64,000 nucleotides of DNA from the NCBI GenBank assembly GCA_946406115.1, contig OX291542.1:35669321-35733320 (forward strand), written 5' to 3'. The position numbers and the translations under genes were made by a program. Within the stretch, counting starts at the first letter, position 1. Every line of letters starts with the position of its first letter. The notes under the pieces were generated by a model. That model saw only the letters and a list, made by a program, of their open reading frames with translations, did not search any database and had not been told where the DNA came from. The DNA comes from Apoda limacodes. Taxonomy: Eukaryota; Arthropoda; Insecta; Lepidoptera; Limacodidae. Shown here one piece after another: positions 23,875 to 35,748 of the stretch.

Positions 23875-24515
23875 ACCACGACTCCGTAACAGATTTGATT
23901 TCCATTTTTGTATTTTACACCTATCAATTATAACTACGTAACAAATTTGATTTCCATTTTTATACTTTACATCTATTTACCACGACTACGTAACAGATTT
24001 GATTTCCATTTTTGTATTTTACACCTATCAATTATAACTACGTAACAAATTTGATTTCCATTTTTATACTTTACATCTATTTACCACGACTACGTAACAG
24101 ATTTGATTTCCATTTTTGTATTTTACACCTATCAATTATAACTACGTAACAAATTTGATTTCCATTTTTATACTTTACATCTATTTACCACCACTAAGTA
24201 ACAGATTTGATTTCCATTTTTATACTTTGCACCTATCTATCATGACTACGTAACAAATTTGATTACCATTTTTATACATCTATTTACCACGACTCCGTAA
24301 CAGATTTGATTTCCATTTTTGTATTTTACACCTATCAATTATAACTACGTAACAGATTTGATTTCCATTTTTATACTTTACACCTATCTATCATGACTAC
24401 GTAACAGATTTGATTTCCATTTCTATACTTTACATCTATTTACCACGACTACGTAATAGATTTGATTTCCATTTTTATACTTCATAACTGTCTATCATGG
24501 AACAGATTTGAATTT
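23875..24515. repeat. 52-bp satellite array with 104-bp higher-order unit
   Basis: About twelve full 52-bp monomers plus a partial one, with starts near 23875, 23927, 23979, 24031, 24083, 24135, 24187, 24239, 24286, 24338, 24390, 24442 and 24494. The core is 'ctacgtaacagatttgattt'. Two monomer types alternate, accacgacta... and attataacta..., so the first part repeats as nearly identical 104-bp dimers. The monomer at 24239 is about 5 bp shorter. Later monomers are more mixed. No coding potential. Confidence 0.93.
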
Positions 24516-26622
24516 GATTCTTGATACCAATTCCGAACTTTGAAATCAAAATATGTAATATTAACAATACCAAAATTTAAAACATGACAATAGTTTCATA
24601 GGTGAAACAAAAGAAACGTGTCGGGACCATAAAGGTACATAGCAAGTGCTATATATATTGTCACAAATATTTTTATATCCGAATTTAGCAGACTCAAATA
24701 AATATAGTTGAATCTAAACAAACGTTTTACCCTTTGATTTACCGTTCCCAGTTTTGGAGTTCTTCCAACTCGGAAGTCAGAAGATTATTTTACTCAATTA
24801 CTTCCTTCCCTGGCGGGTAGAGATGCTGCTAGTATAAATATTAACTATAAAAAAAATGTTTAGGTACGAACATTGATAAGGTTACAAACATATTAAAGGG
24901 TGTTTTACAAGTTCAATACATTATCTCGTCTCTAGTACAATAATAAACTCCTTTTAAGATAGGATTTTCATAAAACATAATTAAAACCTTTGTAATCTAG
25001 TCGGTCTAGTGTACATACAACAGTGTTATTTTGTGTAACAAATATTTCAAATAATATATAATTATCTAATTAAGAACCAGCCACGTAGGTACATCTCGTA
25101 CTTGTACAAACTTAGTTTTCCGTATAATTCCGTATAACAATAACTATTTGGAAAAACTTAAAATCTGAAACACTTGTAAACTAATTTTGTTGAAAATCTT
25201 TCTGAAACTCTGAAAATAAAGCATTATTTTACTTCTAAAGTTGACAAAATGTTACTTAGAAAGCTCAAATGCACAGTAACGACCTCCAACTGTATCCTTC
25301 ACAATGAGGTGCGCATAATTTTCATATAAAAATCCGTTTTTTTAAGTCCATAAAAAAATTGTATGGCGGTTTATTTGAGACACTTTCTGTAAGGTTTCAT
25401 AAGAATTTATACAAAGAAGGTATATCACAAAAAGGACAGGGCAGGCGGTAAGACAGTTACGACGAAATCAGAATACATTTACTTATCTAAACTTAATTAT
25501 TTCCCTGAATATCAACAACCTTTAGCATTAAAAACTATAACGCGAAAACTCCGTTACAAATATTGGTACTTTTTTACACATTTTGTTGCTGTAGCCGTAG
25601 ATAGATGATTGTTAGAAACCGTAAAACAAAACTAATGTATATTGTTAAAAAAATTATTCGATATTAATTTTAAAATCTTATGTTACCCTCGCACCTTAAT
25701 GAAAAGTCTGAATTTTAATGTACAGAAATTAAAGAATTAAAATGGCTTAGTAATTAATCGTTGACATTTTATGCTTCAGCTTGAATACATTTGTAGTTTT
25801 ATGTGACACTTGAATTAATGGCTTTTTTATTCAATAAAGTATTAGCATATAAAATGCCTATATTTTTAGGTTTTTCTCTCATTAAGTGCTGTCTTGGTTC
25901 TAGGAATTTACGTTTCAATACTTAATAAGCTGTGTTATTGCTATTTAGTTTTATTTACAACCAGCAAGTTATTGTTATGGGTGGATTTATTTTATATGAG
26001 CAGTTTGAATCGTTAATTTAGTTTTAAAGTAGAAGTTAATGAACTTTTAAGCAATAGAACTTTGTAGCATAATTTATATTTTGGTTTGACCACCTATTTT
26101 CCCCTTCTTTCTTCACCTGTCTTGTCTGTTCGTTCGTTCATGGAACGAATTTAATGATAAAATGTATTTTTTATGCATACCGCCATTGACGCTCTTAATG
26201 CACTGCATAACACAATAAGATCGAAGGTAATAAGGTGGTAAGAGTACCCTATCGGATACGTCAACAAACTCTTAGCCGTTTTAAGATTTTTAAGTATCGT
26301 AACTTAAATTTTTAATACAGTGTGATGTAGTGCTTTCAGGAGCCTGGCCAAGCTATAAGTAATACAGTCACATACGAACTTTGCACCGAGGGTGCTGAGG
26401 ATTGTTTTATTTTGTGATCGCTCGGGGATGTTTCCTACAGGGAAAGTAAATGAAAGTTTACGGTTTTAAGCAATATAGTTTTACCGGTTTATTATCGATC
26501 AATCCTTGAATAACAGTAAATCTTAGAGTCTGATCTTATCCTACGGAACACCTTTAACTTTTACATTCGTCACGTCTACTTGCGAGAAGGGGGAGTAGGG
26601 GAAGTTTAGAGTGTCTTTTCGA
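24516..26622. other. AT-rich non-coding stretch
   Basis: I see no gene, no RNA gene and no clear repeat here. Open frames are short and the composition is AT-rich throughout. If the exon at 23464 is real, this could be its intron. Confidence 0.5.
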
Positions 26623-26776
26623 GATAGGGGTTGTTCGGGCTTTGGTATCCGTCCAAGCAAACCCGAAGTCGGTTGTGGTTGCTGAGGAGGGATTCCTATC
26701 GGGATAAGGGTTGATCGGGGGTTGGTATTCCTCCAAGCGATCCCGAAGTCAGTCGTGGTTGCTATGGAGTGATGTT
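26623..26776. repeat. 80-bp tandem duplication
   Basis: Two direct copies with an 80-bp period: 'gataggggttgttcgggc...' from 26623 and 'gataagggttgatcgggg...' from 26703. Both contain 'ccaagcg/aa-cccgaagtc-gt-gtggttgct'. The block is GC-richer than its flanks and looks like part of an old interspersed repeat. A small minus-strand open frame here is a by-product. Confidence 0.75.
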
Positions 26777-27430
26777 TACCAAGAGGAAGTGGACTTGTAA
26801 GGTGGGACGAGAGCGCTTTGCAAAGTGCTCATCTGAGACTTTTTTTTCTGAGTTGGCTGATGAAGCCATTACTGCTCCACCGGGCTTTTGAGGTGAGACT
26901 CTGAAGGGCCGCGATCTATGTTCTGCGGTGCTCTTCTAGCTGCGCAACTTAGCTCAAGAAGTTGCCACAATAATCCCACGCTAATTACCATATTTAGGGC
27001 GATCACAGCCACTGGCAAACGTAAGTATATTATATAACACACAAAATAATCGATTTTTCTGACTTGAAATCTGGCTAGGATTTGATTTTTAGAGTTTCGG
27101 ACCCAAAGCAAAATAGTGTCAAACCAATACGCTGCTGTCCATCCTTATACTTGAATTAAAAGAAAATAGCAGCCTATTAATCTAATAATCGGATTTCAGC
27201 AAAACAATAATTAACAAAGGCGTTTGTTGGCAATAATTTGTTCGCAGTACCAGTTGTGCACCTTGTTGGTATTTTGTTATAGACGCAGAATTAAAGTACG
27301 ACAAAATTTTATTAATCCGGTTACATTCGACTCAGAAATTCATACATAAATTTTGCTACCATTTTTTTCATGCCATCTTCAAAATGTACTTTTCGAGATA
27401 ATATAAAATATTTCACTATTTGATTTATCT
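26777..27430. other. Non-coding stretch
   Basis: No gene is supported. A minus-strand open frame at 26869-27111 has no recognisable motifs. The first half is moderately GC-rich and the second half AT-rich. Confidence 0.4.
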
Positions 27431-27620
27431 ACACTTCTACGCTAATATTAAAAAGAGGAAAGATTTGTATTTTTGTTTGTTTGTAACGAATAACCTCAAA
27501 AACTACTGGACCGATTTCAAAAATTCTTTTACCATTAGAATACTATACTATATCCTTGAGTAGCAAAGGCTATATTTATTACTAGGAAAAATTAGGGTTC
27601 CCTACTTAAACTTCAATAAT
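27431..27620 (+). repeat. Interspersed repeat with 'tactggaccgattt' motif
   Basis: The block contains 'aaagaggaaagatttgtattt', 'tttgtttgtaacgaataacctc' and 'aaaactactggaccgatttc', then 'gtagcaaaggctatattta'. This string of motifs is a very widespread insect repeat. Weaker relatives are at 19470, 19650, 32400, 34500 and 33720 in this window. I cannot say from this copy alone which transposon class it belongs to. Confidence 0.5.
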
Positions 27621-30379
27621 GTAACCCAAGGTGTAAAAAATTTGCCACAAAATGTCTTTCATCGCATGCGCTGCGGGAACTTTTGATGATAGAACGATTT
27701 TTTATTTATTTTAAGGTACCTGTAGGCCAGGGCGTAAAGTTCACAGGCCAGCTCGGTGGCCTTACCTTTTTGTTATATCGCCCATAATCGTTACTTGGGG
27801 GTTTTTATTTTGTCGTTGATCACGAAGGAAATGCACACAAGATGTGCAGTGCCTAAAATTTATTTTATTCTTTGAAACATATTTTATACATAAAACTATT
27901 AATTATGATATTTTGAAAAACGGGCTTACCACTTGAATCATTGAGTTCCCGATATTTCGGCACAGTTGAATGAGCTATCTTCACAGGTGATTGAGGAAGT
28001 AGAAGCGGCGTGATGAAAGTCAGAAAAATCACTTTTCGTAAAAAACCTCTGATTTTACAGAAAAGTTCTTAATTCAGTTCTTAATTGCTACAAATAATAT
28101 ATCCTATATTATGTGTAAAGTACTACATATATAGTATTACAAGTTGCCGATATTTTCATTTTGAGACAAAACAATAAAATGAAACAACAAAATTTTATAA
28201 TAAATAGTTCCCAGCGCAATATCAGTGCTAAGAAAAAGAATTCACCTCAGACACCAAGTAGTTTTCTTAGCAATGTATTTAAAATATAAATGAGAATTTC
28301 CTACACATTTTTAGTTATTTATGACAATGAGTTTGCGGCGACTCTACTAAAGTGTAGTAGGAAAACTTTAATAGTTTGTACTACGAAGTTTAATAGGGCA
28401 GTTGATAGTTATTGTAAAACTTCGCCAACTGCACTTACACACTCGAACTTCGCAAACTCTTGTATACAATATTTTAATAATCTAAAGGCTTATATCCCTT
28501 AATAGTATGATTAAAGTTTGTTTGGACAAACCTTTATACGTCATTAATCATCGTACATTACTGGAAAGAAATTACGCATTTTTTTAACCGACTTCAAAAA
28601 AGGGGAAGGTTCTGTATTTCTCCGTCAATTGTGACCCAATTTAAAAAAAATGTTTTTTTATTCGAAACAGTATGCTCCTGACGTTGTCCCATATAAATGT
28701 AGTGGACCTAAAACTGAAACTTTTGGAAAACAAAATAATTGATTTTGAACTGGTGAAACACGCCTTTTACGTTGATGATTGTATAAAATTTTGTTACAAG
28801 TATGGATTCATGGTTACGGAAGTTTAACCTGTGATTCTTAAAATGCAATGTATTTACAACAAGAATTGTTTATCAGTATAAAGTTAGATATAATTGGTTA
28901 AAGTTCTATTTTAATATTTGCTTAGGTACAAAATTCTTATCATTACAATATCCAATACAACCAAAAGATATGCTTAAAATACCAGAACCGAGAATATTAA
29001 TTTCGTTGGTGATACTCATTTTAGAACAGTCTATAGAGACTTTTGAATTTTTAGACATAATGTATATTCACGAATTATTTTTAAGTGTTTGACAAGCTTC
29101 GATATTTCCGTGGAGAAATTTAGTTTTACATCGATTAGGCACTGAAGTTAACAATTTTGTTATAATCTCAGTTTCACAAATAGGGGTTACAGTTGTAGAA
29201 TACACATATAAACATCTGGTTAGATATTGTTTTACAGTGTCTCATGTCATTTGACTTACAGTAGTGAGACTTATCTCTACTTATGCTCACATATTTAGTA
29301 GAAGGTATTATGACGGAGTATGACTCCGGGTTTTTGGTCTGATGTGCTACAGGTAATGGGATGTTCTAATATAAATTGTACTCAGTGGGGTTAGTTAACG
29401 GGATTTTAAGCACAAAGGCAATTTTGTAATTTGAGTAATAACTCGCCACTTCCGAGGGAATTCATTAGAATATGTATGTTATCTAAAATTAAGGTTACTG
29501 GTAGTTCATTAGAGTTAGGGAGAAATCTATTAGAACTTGATGATATAAGATTGAAATAAATTAGAAGAACTTGAGTCAACGCTGCAGCATTTTAACATAA
29601 TCTGAATAAGTGACGTCAGGTACAGTAACGTACATAAAATAGGAATAAAAGGTTAATGTCCGAAGAGAAGTTTGAATTAGGTGTAATTGGTCCTTGCGTA
29701 TTCAGTGGGTGGGTGATTTGGTGATAACCAAAGTTGCTTTATTTTGAGAAATTGACAAGTATTTTTAAATAAATCTGCTGTAAAGTTGGTTCCTGACCGG
29801 TAAGGATGGTTTTTAGAATTCCAAAAAGGGAACTAATGTGAAAGACTGCGTATGGGATTAGCAGAATATTTCGTTAAGTTGTCTTGCAAGGTGAGAATAT
29901 ATTTAAGTAGCGGTGCCCGATTCTGGTATGGATTCTGGTTGAAAATTCTTTTAGGTCATCATACATTGAACTTATTGGAATAGTTAATGAAATCAAATAA
30001 CATTTATTTAAGTAGGTTTCTGAAAACAACTTTAAACCATCTTTATTATAATTAAAGTAAATTTTTGCCACGAAGAGCCGACAAGAAACTAAACTATTTA
30101 AAGTAATAATATAATACTTTGTTACTCAACTCATTTGTTAGTTATTTTTGTTATACAATCTGTTTTGAAAAAATTAGTAATATAAAAAAGTTAGTGTCAA
30201 CAAATTATGTTTTGTTTTATTTTGGCTTAGGGGGCGCACCATGTGAAGCGTCAAATATCGTAAATCGTGTGAAGGAATTCAGATATTTATGAGGACTAGT
30301 AGGATTTTTACCATTATAATTATATTCTTACACAAATTTATGTATACATACGCATACTTACAATTAAAAATATCTATAC
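27621..30379. other. AT-rich stretch with small dispersed repeats
   Basis: No gene is supported. Recognisable repeat scraps: 27935-27995 ('gagttcccgatatttcggcacagttg'), 28320-28440 ('gacaatgagtttgcggcga ... gtaggaaaactttaatagtt', with a second copy at 33220-33300) and 28587-28640 ('ttaaccgacttcaaaaaagggg'). All are repeat types common in Lepidoptera. The region 28700-30370 shows nothing else. Confidence 0.45.
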
Positions 30380-30585
30380 TATGCATATATTATTATAAAT
30401 GTGATAGTGTGTCTGTTTATTTGTCCTTGCTTCACGTCACAACGAAGCATCCAATTGAGCTAAGACTTCGCACAGGGATAATTGAAGAGACGGAAAGGGA
30501 CGTAGGTTATTTGTAAAAAATACAAGGTTCTTTAGGAATAACTGAATTCCACGCGGATAAAGCCGCAGGTATAGCTTGCTATTGC
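30380..30585 (+). repeat. Interspersed repeat with 'acgcggataaagccgc' end
   Basis: It contains 'gtgtgtctgtttatttgtcc', 'cacgtcacaacgaagcatcc', 'gacggaaagggacgtagg' and ends 'ccacgcggataaagccgcaggtatagct'. The pattern of a 5' 'tctgtttgttt' and a 3' 'cgcgg..gaagccgc..gctagt' is typical of short lepidopteran repeats. The class is uncertain. Confidence 0.5.
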
Positions 30586-30649
30586 AACTACACACACGGT
30601 TCACCATAGTACCGTCAAACTACACATACGGTTCACCATAGCACCATCA
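30586..30649. repeat. 32-bp tandem duplication
   Basis: Two copies (30586-30617 and 30618-30649) of 'aactacacacacggttcacc...', differing at a few positions. They lie right after the preceding repeat. Confidence 0.85.
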
Positions 30650-31057
30650 AAAATATTTAAGTTTGTTAAGTAAGTATTAATATTAAATGTCTAACTGTTA
30701 AACTGCAAGTTCTGAACATCTAAAAAATGTCACGATGATAGACTGAACGTGATAAGTAAAACTGTTGTGGATAAAATCTGTTGTCCAGTTTTTTAAATAC
30801 CTGCAATGGTTCTTATTCTGCAGAACCCTGTAGGTACACCTTTACTTTTTATTTCATTTAAAAACTGTATAACTGTTTACGTTACTGCTCTAGTTGTGTT
30901 GTAAGTTCGTAACACATGAAGGGCGGCTCACCGCAGAAGTCAGCAACATTGTGTACAGAGCGTCGAAAGATATAGTCCTTATCAACTTGAAAAGTAGACA
31001 TCCTCGCTTAGAAGATTAACTTTGTCCTAAGGGATTCGCTGACTTAGTAACTTAGGA

Positions 31058-31167
31058 ATATGTTTGACCTTATTTTCTGTTGCCAGTAATATTATATTTA
31101 TATATATGTATATATTTATATATATGTATATAATATTACTGGCAACAGAAAATAAGGTCAAACATAT
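31058..31167. repeat. 110-bp near-perfect palindrome
   Basis: The left arm 31058-31097 is exactly complementary to the right arm 31128-31167 (40 bp, including tttgaccttattttctgttg and its complement). The 30-bp centre is an AT-rich sequence that is itself almost self-complementary, so nearly all 110 bp could form one hairpin. It is followed directly by an (AT)n run and a minus-strand LINE tail. It is not part of any gene. Confidence 0.93.
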
Positions 31168-31174
31168 ATATATA

Positions 31175-31310
31175 TATATTTATACCACTAAGGTTGCAAA
31201 CAAGCTTACTGTCCGCCTGATGGTAAGCGGTCACCGTAGCCTATCGACACTTGCAACACCTGGGACACCACTGCACTCGCGCGTTGCCGACCCTTCAAAA
31301 ATTTAATAAC
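31175..31310 (-). repeat. LINE 3' tail (family copy 3, 5'-truncated)
   Basis: Reverse complement of the tail module at 116-262 and 21110-21275: 'accactaaggttgcaaacaagc', 'gtccgcctgatggtaagcggtcacc' and 'actcgcgcgttgccgaccctt'. No RT sequence is attached, so it is a very short 5'-truncated insertion or a SINE using the LINE tail. Confidence 0.6.
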
Positions 31311-32095
31311 TTCTTTCTTGAAGAACCTTGAAAGAACTTAATATTCACAAAAAAAGGATACGTCATAAATTTCTTTCAATCGTGGGTCCACCAGGCTTTT
31401 TTTTCGGTTATTAAGGTGGGATTATTTAAGGCAACATCTTAATTATACTAAGGATGTTTGCAAGCTATGACTGGAGCTTTAATTTGTTTACATGGAATTA
31501 AGTTATAGTAATTCCTTCTCTTTCACGTTACATTTATAATATTAGTTTGGATTTGAATCTTTCAAAAACATATTTTACTGAGACAGTTATTAAGTAAAAA
31601 AAAATTAATACAGACAGTGGACTGCTATAGGCCTGGATTTTAACAATTCACCGAATGAGATATTTTAACAATGCAGTAGTAACATTGAACATGATACAAA
31701 ACTTAATGTTGTTTATTGTAAATTAGTTAAATTATTAACCTTCAAGCAGTCGCGCGACGGACGTTACCGGAAGATAATTTACTGATCACATATTTCAATA
31801 AATTAATTATATCAAAGAACTAAAGCTCTCTTCTTTGTGCAGTATTTATTGTATATCAAATTCCACAATCAATCAAAATTAGGCTAAGTCCCTGGTTTAA
31901 AAGCATTATGTTATTTGCAGACCTAGTATGACTTACGTGATATAAAACCTGTTGTTAACTTTGAGACAAGTCGTACACACATTTTGAGACCTGATCTTAG
32001 AAACTTTCTTAAAGTAAATAAAACTTAAAACCTTTCTTAGAAAACATTTCTAGACTCAAACAACATGAAAGAAGGTATCGATATTGTAAATATCG
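31311..32095. other. Non-coding stretch between two LINE tails
   Basis: AT-rich. I see no gene or repeat that I can name. It is bounded by a minus-strand tail on the left and a plus-strand tail on the right. Confidence 0.4.
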
Positions 32096-32215
32096 TCATT
32101 TTCAAAGGTCGGCAACGCGCGAGTGATACTTCTGATGTTACAAGCGTCCATAGGCCGCGGTGACCGCTTAACATCAGGCGGACCGTGTGCTTGTTTGCCA
32201 CCTTAGTGGTATAAA
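32096..32215 (+). repeat. LINE 3' tail (family copy 4, 5'-truncated)
   Basis: 'aaaggtcggcaacgcgcgagtgatacttctgatgttacaagcgtcc' through 'gtttgccaccttagtggtataaac' is the tail module in plus orientation. No coding sequence is attached. Confidence 0.62.
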
Positions 32216-33640
32216 CAAAATTTAAATGTCACCCGTTCTGATTGAAATAAATGTTTTTTTTTTTTTGATTTGTAACAGTCCTGTTTGCTATTCAGTATAT
32301 ATCAGTATTCTGAATTCTATTTATTTTTAATTATATTGAAAAGTGACAAAATATTCAACCAATATTTTCTCGTAAACACTTTACATCTGCAACACCTACT
32401 GAAATAGATTATTTAATAATTTTCGAAATTACTCATCCGATTTAAGAAACTTTTTTACCATTATTTAGAATGAGTTTACAGGTTTTATTTTTGTTTAAAT
32501 ATCATAGACTTCTATCACAAAATATGCATATTTGTCAAGACAAGTCAGTCAAGTCGGAAGAAAAATGCAATTTTTCTTAACGTGGTATAACTTAACTGGA
32601 ATAGATTATAAGATGAATAATTTTAAATGCAGTCATATACAACACTGCTGATACAACATACTATGAAATACGTACTCGAATAATACAGTAATGTCTTAAT
32701 TTTGTTGTAACGCCATCTTACCGTTTTTTCTTTGAAAATGCAAAATCGGGTTTTTTTTATGAGAAACTTTATTACTGTAACTTATGTTTTGTTATAAAGG
32801 TTTTTACGGAAAATTAATTCCCTTGAGGGCGAAATTGGGGGTGAAAAGTTGTATGAAAATTTCGATAGTATCGTAGGTTTAAACAGTCAAAAGCTGTCTT
32901 TTTTTCTTCAAAAGTTCACTCGGACTAAGTCGCGGATAAAAGCTAATAAGCATATAAGCAATAAATTTTGTATTGTGTATTTTGAACACAAGTTCATATC
33001 TTTTTATATTTTAATTTCGTAGCTGGAAGTAAAAAAAAAAACACCAACCCACTTGCAACTTCTCTGTAACAGTTTCGTATATCATTGTAATTAAAGTTCA
33101 CTAAATCAAATAACAAATTAAATAAATGTTTCAAAAATATTTAACTAAAATCTTAGTTTGCAAAATTCATGATATAACTTTCCCAGAATTTCTGAGGTTA
33201 CATTCTCCGTTCTTTACGACAATGAGTTTGCGGCGAGTAAGTTCAGTAGGAAAACTTTAATAGTTTTTATGTGAAGTTTTATAACGGAGTTTAAGTGTAA
33301 TTTGAAGGCTTTTTAAGTAAACTTAAATTGTAAAGCCTCTAAGTAATTGTAAATATTTTATATACAGATATCTGTATATATAATCCTGATGAAATAAATC
33401 TATATATTTAATTAGTTGTTGGTCTTAAAACAGAGCTGAAATTAGGCAAAGAGGTAGGGTTTATGTAAAATTCACATAAAGGGAAAACTATCAAAACACG
33501 ATATCCGAAGATTTGGAGTACCTAATGTAATGTAATGTATGAATAAAAAGCTATCAAAATGCCGCCTGAGTGAAAGTTATACAGTCTGATGAGCGTTTTC
33601 CAATGATCAATGAAAATCGAAGATCTAGAGTACCTGACAT
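32216..33640. other. AT-rich stretch with decayed repeats
   Basis: No gene. A decayed 'gaaattactcatccgattta' segment lies at about 32425-32445, and 'cactcggactaagtcgcggataaaagc' at about 32920-32945. Both are ends typical of short insect repeats. The copy of 'gacaatgagtttgcggcga' at 33220-33300 matches 28320-28400. Confidence 0.4.
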
Positions 33641-33870
33641 GGAATCCAAAGAGTGAAGTGAAACTGTTAAAGATATATCTACCTATATATGATTCTACTG
33701 AACGTGTGCATGTCACTGTACTCCTACTAAACGGCTGGACCGATTTGAATGATATTTTATGTATGCGTTTGGGTGGCGCCATGGATGGTTTAGGTTCACA
33801 AATCAGCCCGGCAGATGGCACTGCAATCGGTATCATGTAGGTCAACGTCTGCCCGGTCAGCTAGTATATA
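33641..33870 (+). repeat. Interspersed repeat ending 'cccggtcagctagtata'
   Basis: It contains 'aacggctggaccgatttgaatgatatt', 'ggtggcgccatggatggttt' and 'atcagcccggcagatggcactgcaatcgg', and ends 'gcccggtcagctagtatatata'. The CTAGT end preceded by a short GC hairpin-like stretch is reminiscent of non-autonomous Helitron 3' ends, but the class is inference. The two short open frames inside are by-products. Confidence 0.5.
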
Positions 33871-34670
33871 TATATATTATGGGGCTCTTTATTATCTTGT
33901 GGACAAGTCTACCTAGTACTTTCAGGGGTGACCAACCTTTGTCATAAAGGTTTACAAACTTCAAGGATCAGCTATAACGGAATATAACCTCATTAATTTA
34001 ACTTAATTAGACTTAGATGAATTTACCTCCCGACCTTTAAGATTAAGAGTGGGCATTGCAATAAGAAAAACTAGCCAAGACACAAGAAACAGGACCAGAA
34101 AAATGAAAAGAAAGATATTGCCCACCCAGTTAATTGAATTTTTTGGAATCTAATGTGAAAATTATATGAGCCTAAAGCATTTTAATTAATGACAAGGCAA
34201 TTACAACTAACATTATAAAATAGTAAATAGCCTAATTGCCTTGGCATTTATTAAAATGCTTTAGCCTCGTATAATCAGGCAAAGTAGAATAAAGAATGGA
34301 ATTAAACAAGTAAAATATAGGCCAGATTTCAGCTAAAATTACTCATTTTCTTATATTCACCTCCAAGACCTGTCTGCATACGAGAATTTACAAATCATCA
34401 CAATCGAGAGTTGGAACGTTTTTTCACAGCATGTTTTAGTAAGGAGTATTATTTGTTTTAAGGCATTTATCGCCGTTGACGGAGAGTTCAAATACATTTA
34501 TACGTTATGTTTGTATGTTTGTCCACGTATTCCTCAATAACTAGTGATTGGATTTCAATATTCAATATGTAGGTACCATTCGAGTACACTACAAGTTGTA
34601 TCAGGTAACTGTTAAGTGTATACGAATCAATAGATACACATGTCGACGGTTTAACGGCGCAATTCTAAGC
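33871..34670. other. Non-coding stretch
   Basis: AT-rich with no gene. 34490-34600 ('tgtttgtatgtttgtccacgtattcctcaataactagtgattggattt') resembles the repeat at 27431-27620. An imperfect inverted repeat (aaagcattttaatta ... attaaaatgcttt) lies at about 34173-34262. It may mark a small hairpin element. Confidence 0.4.
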
Positions 34671-35748
34671 TTAAGGCCCGAGTTCATCGAAATTTGACGG
34701 ATCGTTTAAACGTGAACTATTGTTTAAACAATCCGCCAACCCTTTTTTTCTGTTCACCACCTAAAACACATTGATTAACTACGTCAATCAGCCGTTTAAC
34801 TTAACCAGGCTTGGAGAGGTCGGTTAAACACCCGATCAGTCGTTACTTTATTGTATCTGTGGGTTGATACTGTATTTGTTTCATTTAGGGATACTTTGTT
34901 TTACATAAATTAGGTATAGGTAGGTAGTTAAATTGAAAAATATAGGTAAATAATATAATAATTGATCATTTGGAAGATTGGGAAATAAGTGAGGCGGCCC
35001 GCTGATCTTGTACTCAACGATAAAGTTATGACAGTAAAACCTACTGTGCCTATAGGATTTGATGGTTAAAATTATAACTACTATATCAATAAATGCACTG
35101 ACGTATTCGGTTAAAAATTAACATTATGTACGTTTTAAGTAATCTGTCCACTCCGCATCGCTATAATCACCCAATAAAATATTAAATTCATCCGCAAGCC
35201 TCGCGACGAACATATTATATCATAAAACATTTGTTTAATTCTTTTATACTTCACAACTCTTTAGTTATTATTTTGCAACAAGGTAGCTCGACAACGATTC
35301 TGTTTCCGTCATTGAAAGTTTAGGGCTCTTGTTTTTTGTTCCTTACCCATAAATATTGCACAATACACAAAGGCCGGGTAGATTTTTTGTTGTAAAATTA
35401 AACAAACAATAGAATTCGAAATGTCGGATATCAACATTTTAACCTAGCAAATGAAAATGTATACTGTAGTCTAAGATTCAAATGAAATAACCGACTACTC
35501 AAAATTGTTGCATAATATATAATACTGCCATAAAGTATGATGGCTTTGTAAGTGGTTACCCGTAGTTCTGTGCATATCTCATTAGTTAGGTCGCATGATA
35601 TAGTTCAATCATTCATTCAAAAACGCTTGATTACAAAATCGATCGTCAGAAGTCCATGATGAACAGCAAAATTCCCGAACCCCGTTTAAACAGCTGTTTC
35701 AGTTTACAAAACCAATGGTTAACACTTGGTCGGTGAACTTAGGCCTAA
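34671..35748. mobile_element. Probable MITE with ~19-bp terminal inverted repeats
   Basis: The left end, ttaaggcccgagttcatcga, and the reverse complement of the right end, ttaggcctaagttcaccga, align with few differences. The subterminal regions both carry gttaac/gtttaaac-rich sequence ('gatcgtttaaacgtgaac', 'tttaaacaatccgcc'; right side 'ccgtttaaacagctg', 'ggttaacacttgg'). The inside (about 1.08 kb) is AT-rich and non-coding. No unambiguous target duplication is seen. It fits a non-autonomous cut-and-paste element of unknown superfamily. Confidence 0.45.

Noticed and set aside
23875..24515. Regularly spaced repeats as a CRISPR array
   Set aside because: The 52-bp units are contiguous with no unique spacers and the genome is an insect one. 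It is a satellite.
26554..26736. Minus-strand 60-codon frame
   Set aside because: It overlaps the 80-bp tandem duplication and has no family match that I can see.
28290..28502. 70-codon plus-strand frame
   Set aside because: It overlaps a dispersed repeat also found at 33220-33300, so it is not a gene.
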